The notes under the pieces: generated by a model
What the model was told of the DNA's origin: nothing
Databases searched by the model: none
What the model saw: only the letters and a program-made list of their open reading frames with translations
Shown here: positions 43,001 to 46,210 of the stretch, in pieces
How the letters are laid out: each line of letters begins with the position of its first letter
How positions within the stretch are numbered: the first letter of the stretch is position 1
Position numbers and translations under genes: made by a program
Source: Plazaster borealis
Taxonomy: Eukaryota > Echinodermata > Asteroidea > Forcipulatida > Labidiasteridae
Length of the DNA stretch: 64,000 nucleotides
Reading direction: 5' to 3'
NCBI GenBank assembly: GCA_021014325.1
Contig: CM037473.1
Location: forward strand, 26,092,822-26,156,821

Positions 43001-43811
43001 CAATTCTGACCCGATTTTTTTATAGTGTAATGGCCAAACTTTGACCCCTCCCCTTCCTCATTGGTCATATGAAAATCTACAAATTAATAAGTGCACAATA
43101 AAAATAGAAAGGAATGTTTGTGTTGGTTTGTTGGTAAATAATGTCACAAACTGCTTTTCTTGTTTAGGTTTTTTCTTCACACCAATGGTCGTCATCAGTT
43201 GCACATCCGTCCTGTGCAGTGTGATTATCCTCAATCTTCACCATCGAGGTAGCCACCAGCCAGTACCACAGTGGCTACGGCACTTCACCTTCCGTTGCCT
43301 TGCTCCCATCCTGTGCTATCACCGAGGGCCCGAGACCCTGTACGTCTTCAATAACAACTGCCCAACAAGATCCTCCACGATCGTTGAATCGTGGCCTCGC
43401 GCGTCTGCGCACAACCTGCGCGAGGCGTCATCAGACGGGCCGGTATCACAGTCTGGTCACTGCAGCGGTGAACACACGCGCAGCAACGGTGATAGCAGCC
43501 ATGGTGATGCGGAAACCATACACATGAACAGTTTCTGCGAATCCACCAACGGCAAGCAGTGCTGCCATGACCGGTGTGTCCGCGAGGTTCTATCCACCCT
43601 AGAGAAGCTCCACGCCGTACGGGAAGGGTCCTCCAAGGCCTGTGACGATACCAACGAGCGGACCATGAGCGAATGGCAAGAGGTGGCACTAATTCTAAAC
43701 AGGATTATGCTACTTGTCTCCGTGGTCACCATGTTAACGTCAATAACCATCACGATAACCTTGTTCCTCGTCAATGGATTGAAGCCTTTCGATTCAAACT
43801 TACAGAATTAG
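4008..43811 (+). CDS. Nicotinic acetylcholine receptor-like alpha-type subunit (8 coding exons)
   Basis: A ligand-gated cation channel subunit of the Cys-loop family, acting as one of five subunits in the plasma membrane. The joined exons (67, 60, 146, 45, 110, 280, 280 and 644 nt) give exactly 543 residues plus a stop, with every phase matching. Visible in order: signal peptide (about 1-21), extracellular domain with N-glycosylation sequons N72-A-S and N116-E-T, loop A Y141, Cys loop C182-13 residues-C196, loop B W203, vicinal C248-C249 (the alpha hallmark), TM1 (about 266-290), TM2 (297-320), TM3 (331-351), a long cytoplasmic loop with HHRG, and TM4 (504-530). The 45-bp and 110-bp exons match the classic nAChR exon sizes. 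Odd points: L103 replaces the loop D Trp, F253 replaces the last loop C Tyr, and an acid lies inside TM2. The subtype and ligand are not determined. Confidence 0.93.
4422..4478. repeat. Short tandem duplication, 26-bp unit
   Basis: ACGAATCTACAAGTCATAG and its ATTCGTT continuation occur twice in a row, with a partial third. Minor local repeat in intron 1. Confidence 0.7.
4720..4796 (+). mobile_element. tRNA-derived SINE head, family A
   Basis: It folds as a tRNA-like cloverleaf: a 7-bp acceptor stem (GGCTAGA with TCTAGTC), a GCTC/GAGC D stem, a GCAGG/CCTGC T stem, and a B box GGTTCAAATCC. Four related copies (16850, 40850, 54830 and 58400) share the same flanking GGGAGACCGCCA and TTTGTTCAACCCC context. 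It is therefore a SINE family rather than a working tRNA gene. Confidence 0.8.
5345..5627. mobile_element. TTAA MITE family 2, truncated copy
   Basis: Contains the family-2 landmarks GGAAGAATAATC, CCATAACCACCTTATTTTG and GTGATTACCAAACGTATAC. It lacks the left end and the internal hairpin, and runs straight into the family-1 copy that follows. Confidence 0.65.
5628..5994. mobile_element. TTAA MITE family 1, copy A, split by a hAT insertion
   Basis: Carries the family-1 core: AAAGACCAGT, a central perfect hairpin CGAGACCTCACGCG/CGCGTGAGGTCTCG, CTTCAGAGGGAGCCG and AGTAATTACC. The right end stops at GTGTCCAG (5987-5994) and resumes at 8716 as GTGTCCAGTGCCTTTAA, so the 2.7 kb between is an insertion. 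The left end is worn. Confidence 0.8.
6549..7620. mobile_element. Nested CAGGGGCGGATCC element, 5-bp target duplication
   Basis: Starts CAGGGGCGGATCCAGGG and ends CCCCCTGTATCCGCCCCTG. It is flanked by CTCTC on both sides (6544-6548 and 7621-7625). It lies within the larger 5995-8715 element. Short termini and a 5-bp duplication fit hAT5-type elements. No intact coding frame. Confidence 0.65.
8122..8240. repeat. A-rich simple sequence (AAAC/AAAT tracts)
   Basis: Low-complexity A-rich tract ending in a run of CAAA units (about 8213-8240). It belongs to the hAT-like insertion. Confidence 0.8.
8736..9830. other. Intronic stretch, nothing recognised
   Basis: No repeat family shared within the window and no coding evidence. 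Open frames of 60-70 codons here are at chance length. Confidence 0.4.
9840..10160 (+). promoter_or_regulatory. Promoter-like or retroelement 3' region
   Basis: Two ATTGG (inverted CCAAT) motifs (TCTGATTGGTTC near 9847 and TTTGATTGGCTA near 9891) precede a TATAAA near 9960, then GACGAAGGTCCGGTATGGATCG. About 130 bp later comes an AATAAA-like signal (near 10148). The order looks like a compact promoter with a short transcript, but no coding frame follows. A retroelement long-terminal or 3' region is equally possible. Confidence 0.25.
10227..10426. mobile_element. Short CAGGCGCGGATCC element with TTAAT duplication
   Basis: A 200-bp element opening CAGGCGCGGATCCAGGG and closing with ACGCCCCTG. 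TTAAT lies on both sides (10222-10226 and 10427-10431). The inside is A- and G-rich filler. Same termini and 5-bp duplication size as 6549-7620. Confidence 0.7.
10444..10477. repeat. Poly-T then poly-G tract
   Basis: A long T run followed directly by GGGGGGG. Length is prone to sequencing error. Confidence 0.9.
10994..11144. mobile_element. Small MITE, CCCCATACGG family, copy 1
   Basis: A 151-bp element flanked by CACCGGGG on both sides (10986-10993 and 11145-11152). It has inverted CCTACGAACTT/AAGTTCGTAGG and CCCCATACGG/CCGTATGGGG, and a centre with GGAGGAGGATGATTCAAAAG. Two more copies are at 40893 and about 45207. Confidence 0.75.
11617..11945. repeat. Minisatellite, 53-bp unit, about 7 copies
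   Basis: AAGTCGACTTGGCGAG-like starts recur at 11617, 11670, 11723, 11768, 11821, 11874 and 11931, mostly 53 bp apart. Each unit also has GACAAGTCGACATCTTAG. Confidence 0.9.
11950..12315. other. Intronic stretch, nothing recognised
   Basis: Mostly AT-rich sequence without a shared repeat or coding sign. Confidence 0.4.
12316..12469. mobile_element. GCCCAATTTCAT MITE, diverged copy
   Basis: Shares AAATTATGCTTGCCAGAA, TGTGACTGGTATCCTGCT and a terminal AATTGGGCCC with the better copy at 44023-44210. Left end worn. Confidence 0.65.
13051..13180. repeat. Dispersed repeat with CGACGTTTCGATCAG stem-loop
   Basis: Begins GCGGTAACACCAT, also found at about 47318. Its second half holds GACGTTTCGATCAG and CTGATCGTCTTCAGGAGAA, a stem-loop related in reverse complement to 29968-30020. 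This motif type occurs in Penelope-like and other retroelement ends, but the class is not proven here. Confidence 0.5.
13544..13906. mobile_element. TTAA MITE family 1, copy B
   Basis: TTAA at 13540-13543 and 13907-13910 frames an element with inverted GTACACGTTTGGTAAT-like ends. A central hairpin (AAAACTTCTTGCAAGAAGTTTT) has arms of about 11 bp, and family landmarks AACGACTCCCTCTGAAG and TTGTACAACAAGGGTG are present. Confidence 0.85.
13911..14492. other. Intronic stretch with a G-rich tract
   Basis: A G-rich tract at about 14100-14122; otherwise nothing recognised. Confidence 0.4.
14497..14886. mobile_element. TTAA MITE family 2, full copy
   Basis: TTAA at 14493-14496 and 14887-14890. Ends AGGAATTGTATACGTTTGG and inverted ACGTATACAAACCCT. 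Central hairpin GAAACGTTACTG/CAGTAACGCTTC. Confidence 0.85.
14926..14995. repeat. Short imperfect palindrome (AGCCCAGGT hairpin)
   Basis: TTAGCCCAGG and CCTGGGCTA close a 70-bp hairpin with inner arms CTCCGTTGCA and TGCAACGGAG. It could be a very small MITE. Confidence 0.6.
15462..16105. mobile_element. AACACC-family MITE, copy 2, interrupted
   Basis: The left part (15462-15588) and right part (16057-16105) are halves of the AACACC element. They are separated by a nested 0.46-kb element. Confidence 0.7.
15590..16053. mobile_element. Nested palindromic TA-flanked element
   Basis: The ends AACTGGTCACAAAAA and TTTTTGTGAGCAGTT are inverted with TA outside each. Inner arms TCACAAATCAAATGTGCC and GGCACATTTGATTTGTGA are nearly perfect inverted copies. 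It interrupts the AACACC MITE and is probably mariner-like, judging by TA. Confidence 0.65.
16106..16590. other. Intronic stretch, nothing recognised
   Basis: No shared repeat and no coding sign. Confidence 0.35.
16600..16945 (+). mobile_element. tRNA-derived SINE family A, interrupted copy
   Basis: Leader CTTCCCAGGTTGTA, then TGGCTTCTGACTGGCACC, then a tRNA-like head at 16866-16936 with TAGCTCAGTTGGTAGAGC and B box GGTTCAAATTCC. A 136-bp palindromic element sits in the leader. Confidence 0.75.
16640..16775. mobile_element. CCTGG-targeted palindromic MITE, copy 1
   Basis: 136 bp with ends GGCCGATTTCACAAA and TTTGTGAAATCGACC, and inner ACTAGTCTTA/TAAGACTAGT. Flanked by CCTGG on both sides (16635-16639 and 16776-16780). 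Removing it restores the SINE leader (GATACCTGGCTACAC), so the insertion and 5-bp duplication are directly visible. Confidence 0.85.
17374..18010. repeat. Minisatellite, 22-bp unit, about 28 copies
   Basis: Degenerate head-to-tail repeat of TTTACGAGAAAGATTTTACTGG-type units (given as TTTACGAGAAAGAT plus TTTACTGG), with a 25-bp variant containing TTTATACGTGAAAG. Long open frames across it are by-products of the repeat. Confidence 0.9.
18013..18825. other. Intronic stretch, nothing recognised
   Basis: No coding or repeat evidence that can be supported. Confidence 0.35.
18830..19150. mobile_element. TTAA MITE family 2, right end lost
   Basis: TTAA (18826-18829) then AGGCATCGTACACGTTTGG, hairpin CTCTGAGAAGC/GCGTTCTCAGA and ATTCAAAGCTGCTGTGCTT. 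The right terminus is missing. Confidence 0.7.
19429..19745 (-). pseudogene. Non-LTR retrotransposon (LINE) C-terminal remnant
   Basis: On the minus strand, codons from about 19686 to the stop at 19429 read CPHCEQDVENEIHFLIECP and then an acidic/basic C-terminus (HEKFVFLM and AKYIFMFNEQKER). The CPxC-x-HFL-x-CP pattern is the zinc-knuckle-like end of many LINE reverse transcriptase proteins. Upstream, ARFRLKLADIM continues the family pattern in another frame with stops, so the copy is dead. Confidence 0.75.
20229..20679. repeat. About 40-bp direct flank duplication around MITE copy C
   Basis: TTAACAACAATTTT plus GTTGAATTGTTTCATAGACG lies just left (20229-20263) of the MITE and again just right (20638-20675). 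The host flank is therefore repeated far beyond the TTAA target site. Confidence 0.8.
20268..20637. mobile_element. TTAA MITE family 1, copy C
   Basis: TTAA at 20264-20267 and 20638-20641. Ends AGGCACTGTACACGTTTGG and CCAAACGTGTTCAGTGCCT, with the family-1 hairpin CTTCTTGCAAGAAG. Confidence 0.85.
21027..21102. repeat. Dispersed repeat shared with 395-480
   Basis: Near-identical to 395-480: TTTGGTTTGGGTGTATACAG and TGTGTCCACCATATCTCAAA. Confidence 0.6.
21151..21298. repeat. GACCCGG-rich repeat, copy 1
   Basis: Short inverted and direct copies of TGACCCGG/CCGGGTCA. The same family occurs at 24228, 32713, 35392, 42775 and 44216. Confidence 0.65.
21600..22141. mobile_element. AACACC-family MITE, copy 3, interrupted
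   Basis: CACTGCAAAAATTGGGGTG at the left and CACCCCAGGTTTTGTAG at the right frame the family. About 330 bp of foreign sequence (21715-22045) with inverted GGCCAAA/TTTGGCC ends, AAAACA tracts and GGCGGGGACGAT sits in the middle. Confidence 0.6.
22142..23462. other. Intronic stretch, nothing recognised
   Basis: G-rich patches at 22645-22680 and 23070-23120. No coding evidence and no repeat shared in this window. Confidence 0.35.
23467..23892. mobile_element. TTAA MITE family 2, full copy
   Basis: TTAA at 23463-23466 and 23893-23896. Ends AGGGGTCTGTATACATTTGG and CCAAACGTATACAATCCCT. A 36-bp piece with CGTTTCTTAGATA is tandemly duplicated at 23660-23725. Confidence 0.85.
24228..24610. repeat. 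GACCCGG-rich repeats with a SINE fragment between
   Basis: GACCCGG-family segments at 24228-24372 and 24486-24610 flank 24378-24480, which has GTTGGCTAAGTGATTTCTCC and a B box GGTTCGAATCCC. The same SINE family B appears at 53310 and 58735. Confidence 0.6.
24611..25651. other. Intronic stretch with traces of a TTAA-type MITE
   Basis: 25420-25649 resembles 46500-46700: ATTAGTTTTGATCTCGCG-like, GTCCAAAAC and GATTGAGC/GGATATACTGGTCTA. Its right end reappears at 26344 after two insertions. The rest is unassigned. A CCCTCGAAA-like short repeat lies at 25220-25335. Confidence 0.45.
25652..25899. mobile_element. AACACC-family MITE, copy 4
   Basis: TGCAAAAACTAGGGTGTTAA and TAACACCCCAGTTTTTGCA ends are inverted, with mirrored AATAACAC/GTGTTATT in the middle. 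One of the best-preserved copies. Confidence 0.8.
25904..26336. mobile_element. 433-bp palindromic element of TTACGTAAATATTCACG units
   Basis: Ends TATGGTGGCCCTGAAGGGAC and GTCCCTTCAGGGCCACCAT are inverted, and AGAGTAC lies on both sides (25897-25903 and 26337-26343). The inside is a series of short self-complementary motifs around ATTTACGTAAAT and GTGAATATTCAC separated by GATTGGGGC. The whole could form one long or many short hairpins. Confidence 0.8.
26640..26990 (+). mobile_element. tRNA-derived SINE, family C
   Basis: tRNA-like head with A-box-like ATGGTCGAGCGGTCTAG and B box GGTTCGAATCCCGG. It is followed by CCTTGAGCAAGGCACTTAAC, a motif typical of deuterostome SINE bodies, and a tail of AATAAATAAATAA. 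A reverse-strand fragment is at 40365-40510. Confidence 0.8.
27100..27835 (+). pseudogene. LINE reverse-transcriptase C-terminal remnant, interrupted by a MITE
   Basis: Reads RERILFKLALFVDKSLNK, then after a frame change GQKAFSVAGPMNWNNLPP and SLFHKAL, the usual C-terminal pattern of LINE RT proteins (AFSVAGPxxWNxLP...FKxxLKTHL). The frame breaks at HKAL|, where a TTAA MITE (27388-27753) is inserted. After it, AAGACTCACCTC continues as KTHL. Dead copy. Confidence 0.8.
27388..27753. mobile_element. TTAA MITE family 1, copy D, inside a LINE
   Basis: TTAA at 27384-27387 and 27754-27757. Removing 370 bp (the element plus one TTAA) restores the LINE codons for A-L-K-T-H-L, which proves a TTAA target duplication. 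Ends AGGCACTGAACACGTTTGG and CCAAACGTGTACGATACCT. Confidence 0.92.
27884..28267. mobile_element. TTAA MITE family 1, copy E
   Basis: TTAA at 27880-27883 and 28268-28271. It has the CACGCGTG-centred hairpin (CGAGACCTCACGCG and its complement) like copy A. It begins at the end of a TATGT simple repeat (27853-27880). Confidence 0.85.
28302..28359. repeat. Tandem duplication, 31-bp unit
   Basis: AACAAGTACATGTACACAG with CATCC occurs twice in tandem. Confidence 0.75.
28783..29218. repeat. Degenerate minisatellite, 70-87-bp unit
   Basis: TGTAGATTCAAAATACGG recurs at 29001, 29088 and 29159, and looser copies occur from 28783. Each is followed by GAAATGCCATCTT. A poly-C run ends it. Confidence 0.65.
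29609..29845. mobile_element. AACACC-family MITE, copy 5
   Basis: CACTGCAAAACCTGGGGTG at the left and CACCCCAGTTTTTGAAGTG at the right, with the mirrored AATAACAC/GTTATTTTGACAC core. Confidence 0.8.
29955..30050. repeat. CTGAAGACGAGCAG stem-loop repeat
   Basis: TCCTGAAGACGAGCAG, a short loop, then CTGTTCGAAACGTCGAG: a 7-bp stem bounded by CTGAAGA and AAACGTC. Related to 13051-13180 in reverse complement. Probably part of a retroelement end. Confidence 0.5.
30093..30457. mobile_element. TTAA MITE family 1, copy F
   Basis: TTAA at 30089-30092 and 30458-30461. Ends AGACATCGTACACGTTTGG and CCAAACGTGTACGATGCCT. It ends only 100 bp before receptor exon 2. Confidence 0.85.
30558..30617 (+). CDS. 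nAChR-like exon 2 (N-terminal linker)
   Basis: A 60-nt exon, phase 1 in and phase 1 out, bounded by TTTTAG and G|GTAAAC. It codes VAVMDTEKARTQNGDKITKD, a hydrophilic stretch after the signal peptide. A second AG six bases on (TTGCAG) would drop two residues without breaking the frame. It joins exon 1 and exon 3 in phase, but its sequence has no family signature. Confidence 0.7.
31242..31387 (+). CDS. nAChR-like exon 3
   Basis: Codes residues 43-91, including SELLKSLVENYGPTTIRPV and VTQVIEL, the conserved start of the ligand-binding domain (LL..L...Y....RPV). Contains the sequon N72-A-S. Acceptor CAAACAG, donor CTG|GTAAGA, phase 0 out. Confidence 0.93.
31755..32556. mobile_element. TTAA MITE family 2, split by a TA-flanked element
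   Basis: TTAA at 31751-31754 and 32557-32560. The left stub AGGGAATGTATACGTTTT and the right part (GGAACCCACTGTTTGTTTC and on to CAATCCCT) belong together. Confidence 0.75.
31779..32447. mobile_element. GACTGTGCAAGTCTCGCGC element, TA-flanked
   Basis: Ends GACTGTACAAGTCTCGCGC and GCGCGAGACTTGCACAGTC are near-perfect inverted repeats with TA outside each (31777-31778 and 32448-32449). Fragments with the same ends are at about 15370-15411, 45838-46078 and 48940-49016. Confidence 0.75.
32607..32651 (+). CDS. nAChR-like exon 4 (45 nt, loop D)
   Basis: A 45-nt exon, the classic size of the third coding exon in nAChR genes. It codes NEREQFVQVSGLMRL. By alignment with the usual NxWL pattern, the loop D Trp is Leu (L103). 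Phase 0 in and out; CTTTAG acceptor and CTG|GTAAGA donor. Confidence 0.92.
32713..33053. repeat. GACCCGG-rich repeat, copy
   Basis: Starts CTCTAAAAACTCCCCGGTC and contains about ten degenerate GACCC(G/A)GAA motifs in both orientations. Confidence 0.7.
33564..33890. mobile_element. TTAA MITE family 2, worn copy
   Basis: TACTTGGTAAGAAGCACTGC, hairpin TGAGAAACGTTTC/GAAACATTTCTCA and CATGCGTGGACATAAACCGC mark the family; the ends are not intact. A SINE-like scrap (GCGGACTCAAGTTCTG, GTGGGTTCGG) lies just before it. Confidence 0.6.
33992..34374. mobile_element. TTAA MITE family 1, copy H
   Basis: TTAA at 33988-33991 and 34375-34378. Central hairpin GAGAAAGGCTTC/GAAGCCTTTCTC. Diverged from the other copies. 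Confidence 0.8.
34375..34868. other. Intronic stretch, nothing recognised
   Basis: Intron 4 sequence without shared repeats or coding sign. Confidence 0.35.
34873..35268. mobile_element. TTAA MITE family 3
   Basis: TTAA at 34869-34872 and 35269-35272. Ends AGGGTTTGTGTACCTTTTG and AAAAAGTACCAAACCCT. A strong central hairpin AAAATAATTTTCGTCTC/GAGACGAAAATTATTTT. Confidence 0.85.
35392..36020. repeat. GACCCGG-rich repeat with a 79-bp tandem expansion
   Basis: Family end GGGTCAGAATTGACCCGG at the left. GTGATCAGCTTGACCCATAA recurs at 35622, 35701, 35780, 35859 and 35938, exactly 79 bp apart, so one segment has been amplified to about five units. It stops some 50 bp before exon 5. Confidence 0.9.
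36072..36181 (+). CDS. nAChR-like exon 5 (110 nt, loop A)
   Basis: 110 nt, the classic size for this nAChR exon. Codes KWKDEFLTWNETEFPG and SAKDIWKPDITMYT, the W-x-D...W and IWKPD signature, with loop A Y141 and sequon N116-E-T. Phase 0 in, phase 2 out at A|GTAAGA. Confidence 0.95.
36411..36605. mobile_element. CCCCTTGCACTGACGTCA-type MITE-like repeat
   Basis: Shares ACCCCTTGCA, GTGACGTCA-like and GGCCATTTTGGAAGTC with the element at 47838-47982. The right end is unclear. Confidence 0.45.
36620..37440. other. Intron 5 stretch with a GACGGCTGCGGC repeat trace
   Basis: 37054-37150 resembles 46096-46210 and 59465-59515 (GACGGCTGCGGCTGTTGC, GTTGCTAAGG). The rest is unassigned. Confidence 0.4.
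37441..37472. repeat. Short CCCTAA-like tract
   Basis: Five imperfect CCCTAA units (TAACCCTAACCCTAAC within). Too short for an ancient telomere claim. Confidence 0.6.
37655..39295. other. Intron 5 stretch, nothing recognised
   Basis: A small perfect palindrome GGACAGTAGCCTACTGTCC is at 38474-38492. No coding or family repeat can be supported. Confidence 0.35.
39301..39430. repeat. 12-bp minisatellite (AAGCTTAGACTT)
   Basis: Degenerate tandem AAGCTTAGACTT units, about 11 copies. It lies 0.45 kb before exon 6. Confidence 0.85.
39875..40154 (+). CDS. nAChR-like exon 6 (Cys loop, loop B)
   Basis: Codes the last base of N143 to E236. The acceptor (TTAACAG) is chosen because it alone fits phase 2 from exon 5 and gives the expected spacing from IWKPD to DGYVEW. 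Contains PAILKSSCQID, the Cys loop C182...C196 with FPF, loop B SWVF (W203), and NLSDYFVPNGVWEMSE. Donor GAG|GTAATT. Markedly more GC-rich than its introns. Confidence 0.95.
40365..40510 (-). mobile_element. SINE family C fragment
   Basis: The reverse complement has GTGGGTTCAAGTTCCGGTCG and CCTTGAGCAAGATACTTCAC, matching the SINE at 26640. Confidence 0.7.
40633..40682. repeat. SINE-tail palindrome
   Basis: GGGAAACTGACTGGGTAAAT and its inverse meet head to head. GGAAACTGACT and TTGTGGTTTATTA occur as family A SINE tails elsewhere (54920, 58225). Confidence 0.65.
40730..41115 (+). mobile_element. tRNA-derived SINE family A with a nested MITE
   Basis: Leader CTTCCCAGGTTGTACC, TGGCTTCTGACTGGCACCC, then a tRNA head TAGCTCAGTTGGTAGAGCGC that is split at CCGG. 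It continues GGCACGTAATCCGGAAG, B box GGTTCAAATCCCG and CTTTGTTCAACCCC. Confidence 0.85.
40893..41053. mobile_element. Small CCCCATACGG MITE, copy 2, in the SINE anticodon region
   Basis: 161 bp ending in TGTCCCAGGGAAATCTGTCC and an inverted GGACAGAATCTCCTGCCACA, with CCGG on both sides (40889-40892 and 41054-41057). Removing it rebuilds an uninterrupted tRNA-like arm. Confidence 0.85.
41193..41472 (+). CDS. nAChR-like exon 7 (loop C, TM1, TM2)
   Basis: Codes V237-I329 and one base of S330. YPCCPNPF holds the vicinal Cys pair that defines alpha subunits. RRPLFYILSIILPAILL is TM1. GEKISLGVTTLLALILFQEL is TM2, with E296 at -1', consistent with cation selectivity. Donor A|GTAAGT, phase 1. Confidence 0.96.
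41473..42338. other. Intron 7 stretch with repeat scraps
   Basis: 41720-41815 resembles the right half of TTAA-type MITEs (AAGTTTCACAGGTTTGTTATTT). 42045-42130 is C-rich with GCCCGAAATTTCC. No coding sign. Confidence 0.4.
42343..42711. mobile_element. TTAA MITE family 1, copy G
   Basis: TTAA at 42339-42342 and 42712-42715. Ends AGGCATCGTACACGTTTGG and CCAAACGTGTACGATACCT, with hairpin CTTCTTGCAAGAAG. Confidence 0.88.
42775..43030. repeat. GACCCGG-rich repeat, copy
   Basis: Starts TACACTCTAAGAACTTCC and ends TTTTTTTATAGTGTA, inverted ends with degenerate GACCC motifs inside. Confidence 0.7.
43168..43811 (+). CDS. nAChR-like exon 8 (TM3, cytoplasmic loop, TM4, stop)
   Basis: A 644-nt terminal exon starting after TGTTTAG. 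FFFTPMVVISCTSVLCSVII is TM3, followed by the conserved LNLHHRG. The loop (about residues 355-498) is unusually rich in Cys and His (for example QCCHDRCVREV) and ends in a basic/acidic MA-type helix. EVALILNRIMLLVSVV opens TM4. The stop TAG is at 43809-43811. No polyadenylation signal is obvious in the next 100 bases. Confidence 0.95.
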
Positions 43812-43879
43812 TACTTTTCGTTTTGTTTTTATTTTAAAGATTTAACTTAAAGAATTATACACCATACAAAAGTACCTGG

Positions 43880-44017
43880 GGCCGATTTCACAAAGAGATG
43901 AGACCAGTCTTATCTGAGTATAGGACCAGTAACTGGTCTTAACTTAAGACTATGGTCCTATCTCTTAGCTTTGCCTAGGACTAGTCCTAAGTTAGGAAGA
44001 GTTTTGTGAAATCGACC
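43880..44017. mobile_element. CCTGG-targeted palindromic MITE, copy 2
   Basis: 138 bp, near-identical to 16640-16775, with CCTGG at 43875-43879 and 44018-44022. Confidence 0.88.
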
Positions 44018-44022
44018 CCTGG

Positions 44023-44210
44023 GCCCAATTTCATAGAGCTGCTTAAGCACAAAAGTAGCTAAGCATAACAAAATTATGCTTACCAGAACGGGGTTAACAG
44101 CCAAAATACCATGTCACATGTACAACTTGTGACTGGTATCCTGCTCATTTCTGCTAAGCAGAAAACTGTTAAGCAATATTTTTTGCTTAAGCAGCTTTAT
44201 GAAATTGGGC
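44023..44210. mobile_element. GCCCAATTTCAT MITE, CCTGG-flanked
   Basis: Ends GCCCAATTTCATAGAGCTGC and AGCTTTATGAAATTGGGC. CCTGG lies at 44018-44022 (shared with the previous element) and 44211-44215. Copies also at 12316, 45362 and 57580. Confidence 0.85.
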
Positions 44211-44215
44211 CCTGG

Positions 44216-44392
44216 TCAGATTTGAACCGGAGAAGGGTTCGTGTGGGCCATACTCATTTCCGTGTCAGCATGAGTCAAAACTCTCCACTGACGCAGTATT
44301 CGGGTCATTGACCCCCAAAACGGGTTATGCTGAGTAGGGTCCATACGGACTCTTACATGGGTCAATTCTGACACTTTTTAGAATGTGTAATT
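44216..44392. repeat. GACCCGG-rich repeat, worn copy
   Basis: Degenerate GACCC motifs and the family end GTCAATTCTGACACTTTTTA. Confidence 0.55.
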
Positions 44393-44439
44393 TCAGTGTG
44401 TTCTATGATGTAATTATAAGTGAATAATTTTACTACAAA

Positions 44440-45072
<633 letters not shown>

Positions 45073-45206
45073 ATCGGCATTGCTATAAGCCATCCTCAAT
45101 GCTGCCTTTTTTTAAAAACTAATCCCATCCAAAGAAGTCACAATTATATTCCCATCTAATGTTTTGTGTCCCCTTCGTTGCACCCAATACAAAATGCCGA
45201 TGCCAT

Positions 45207-45352
45207 CGGGACGTCTGTCCCCCAGAGATTCTGTCCCCCATAGAAAGTTGTCATGGGCTTAAGGAGGTTGATTCAAGAGAGCGCGCTATCAGAAGAAGTT
45301 TGTACACAGTTCGCCGTGTGGGGGACAGAATCTCTTGCCATACCGGCATCGT
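45207..45352. mobile_element. Small CCCCATACGG MITE, copy 3
   Basis: GTCTGTCCCCCAGAGATTCT and AGAATCTCTTGCCATACCGG inverted ends; centre GGAGGTTGATTCAAGAGAG and GTTTGTACACAGTTCGCCG as in the other two copies. Confidence 0.75.
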
Positions 45353-45361
45353 CCAGCTAAC

Positions 45362-45528
45362 CCTTTGCTGCTTAAGCAAATAGTGCTATAATTTTCTGCT
45401 GAGCACAACTGAACAGAATACCAGTCACAGATGATACATGTGGAATGCTATTTTGGCTGGTTACCTTACCTCTTGTAAGCATAATTTTGTGCTGAGCTAC
45501 TTTGCAGCTCTGTGAAATTGGGCCCTGA
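45362..45528 (-). mobile_element. GCCCAATTTCAT MITE, left-truncated
   Basis: Reverse-complement copy with GGGCCCAATTTCACAG, AAATTATGCTTACAAGAGG and TATTCTGTTCAG. Confidence 0.65.
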
Positions 45529-45837
45529 TGTTGGCCTAAAGGCAACAATTTCATAAAGCTGTTAAGCATAAAGATGTTTTTGGCAATGAATGAAAAGAAA
45601 TGAGCAGTATGCAGTCAGAAGAAGCATTATGATGAGCTAAAAGAAAAACAATCAGGAAAGGAAACCAAAGAGGCTGGGGGTGTACGACTAATAATAAATA
45701 TTGTTTAATTTGTTAATTTATTTCATTGTCAAATTTGGTGTCCTCCTCTTAACACATCTTAGACCTCATCTTGGACCACTCCTTGAATTTCAATGGAGTC
45801 TGCCTTCCCTCCCAACATATTTACGATTTTAATTTGA
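45529..45837. other. Intergenic stretch, nothing recognised
   Basis: Low-complexity AT-rich sequence without family repeats. Confidence 0.35.
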
Positions 45838-46078
45838 AGCAACCGGAAGCTGAGGTCAAGTTTAATTCTCTGGTTTTCTTTGTTATAGTGTTGAAATGAT
45901 TTTACTTTCATATGTTTTATCACTAAGTATTACATTCCCAACAACATATATATTTTCCATGTTCATAAACCACATTAACTAAAATAATTGACAAAACAAA
46001 ATCTTGCCCACGTAAATCTCCATAGGTTGGGACCACAATGGTCCCGGAAGTTCAAATATGTGCGAGACTTCCACAGTC
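45838..46078. mobile_element. GACTGTGCAAGTCTC element, one-sided fragment
   Basis: Reverse-complement match to the left third of 31779-32447, including TGGGACCACAATGGTCCCGG and ending GAGACTTCCACAGTC|TA. Confidence 0.7.
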
Positions 46079-46095
46079 TATTCAATCGTAACATT

Positions 46096-46210
46096 GACGG
46101 CTGCGGCTACGGCTGGATCGCCGCGTCATCATGCGTTAAGGTATAGGGCGTCCTTAGCAACACTCTTAGCAACACTCTTAGCAACAGTCGAAGCTATAGC
46201 CGTAGCCGCC
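46096..46210. mobile_element. GACGGCTGCGGCTACGGC palindrome
   Basis: The ends GACGGCTGCGGCTACGGCT and AGCTATAGCCGTAGCCGCC are inverted. The middle has CTTAGCAACA three times in tandem. Confidence 0.65.

Noticed and set aside
43300..43774. ORFs of 75-113 codons on both strands
   Set aside because: Shadow frames of the GC-rich receptor exon 8.
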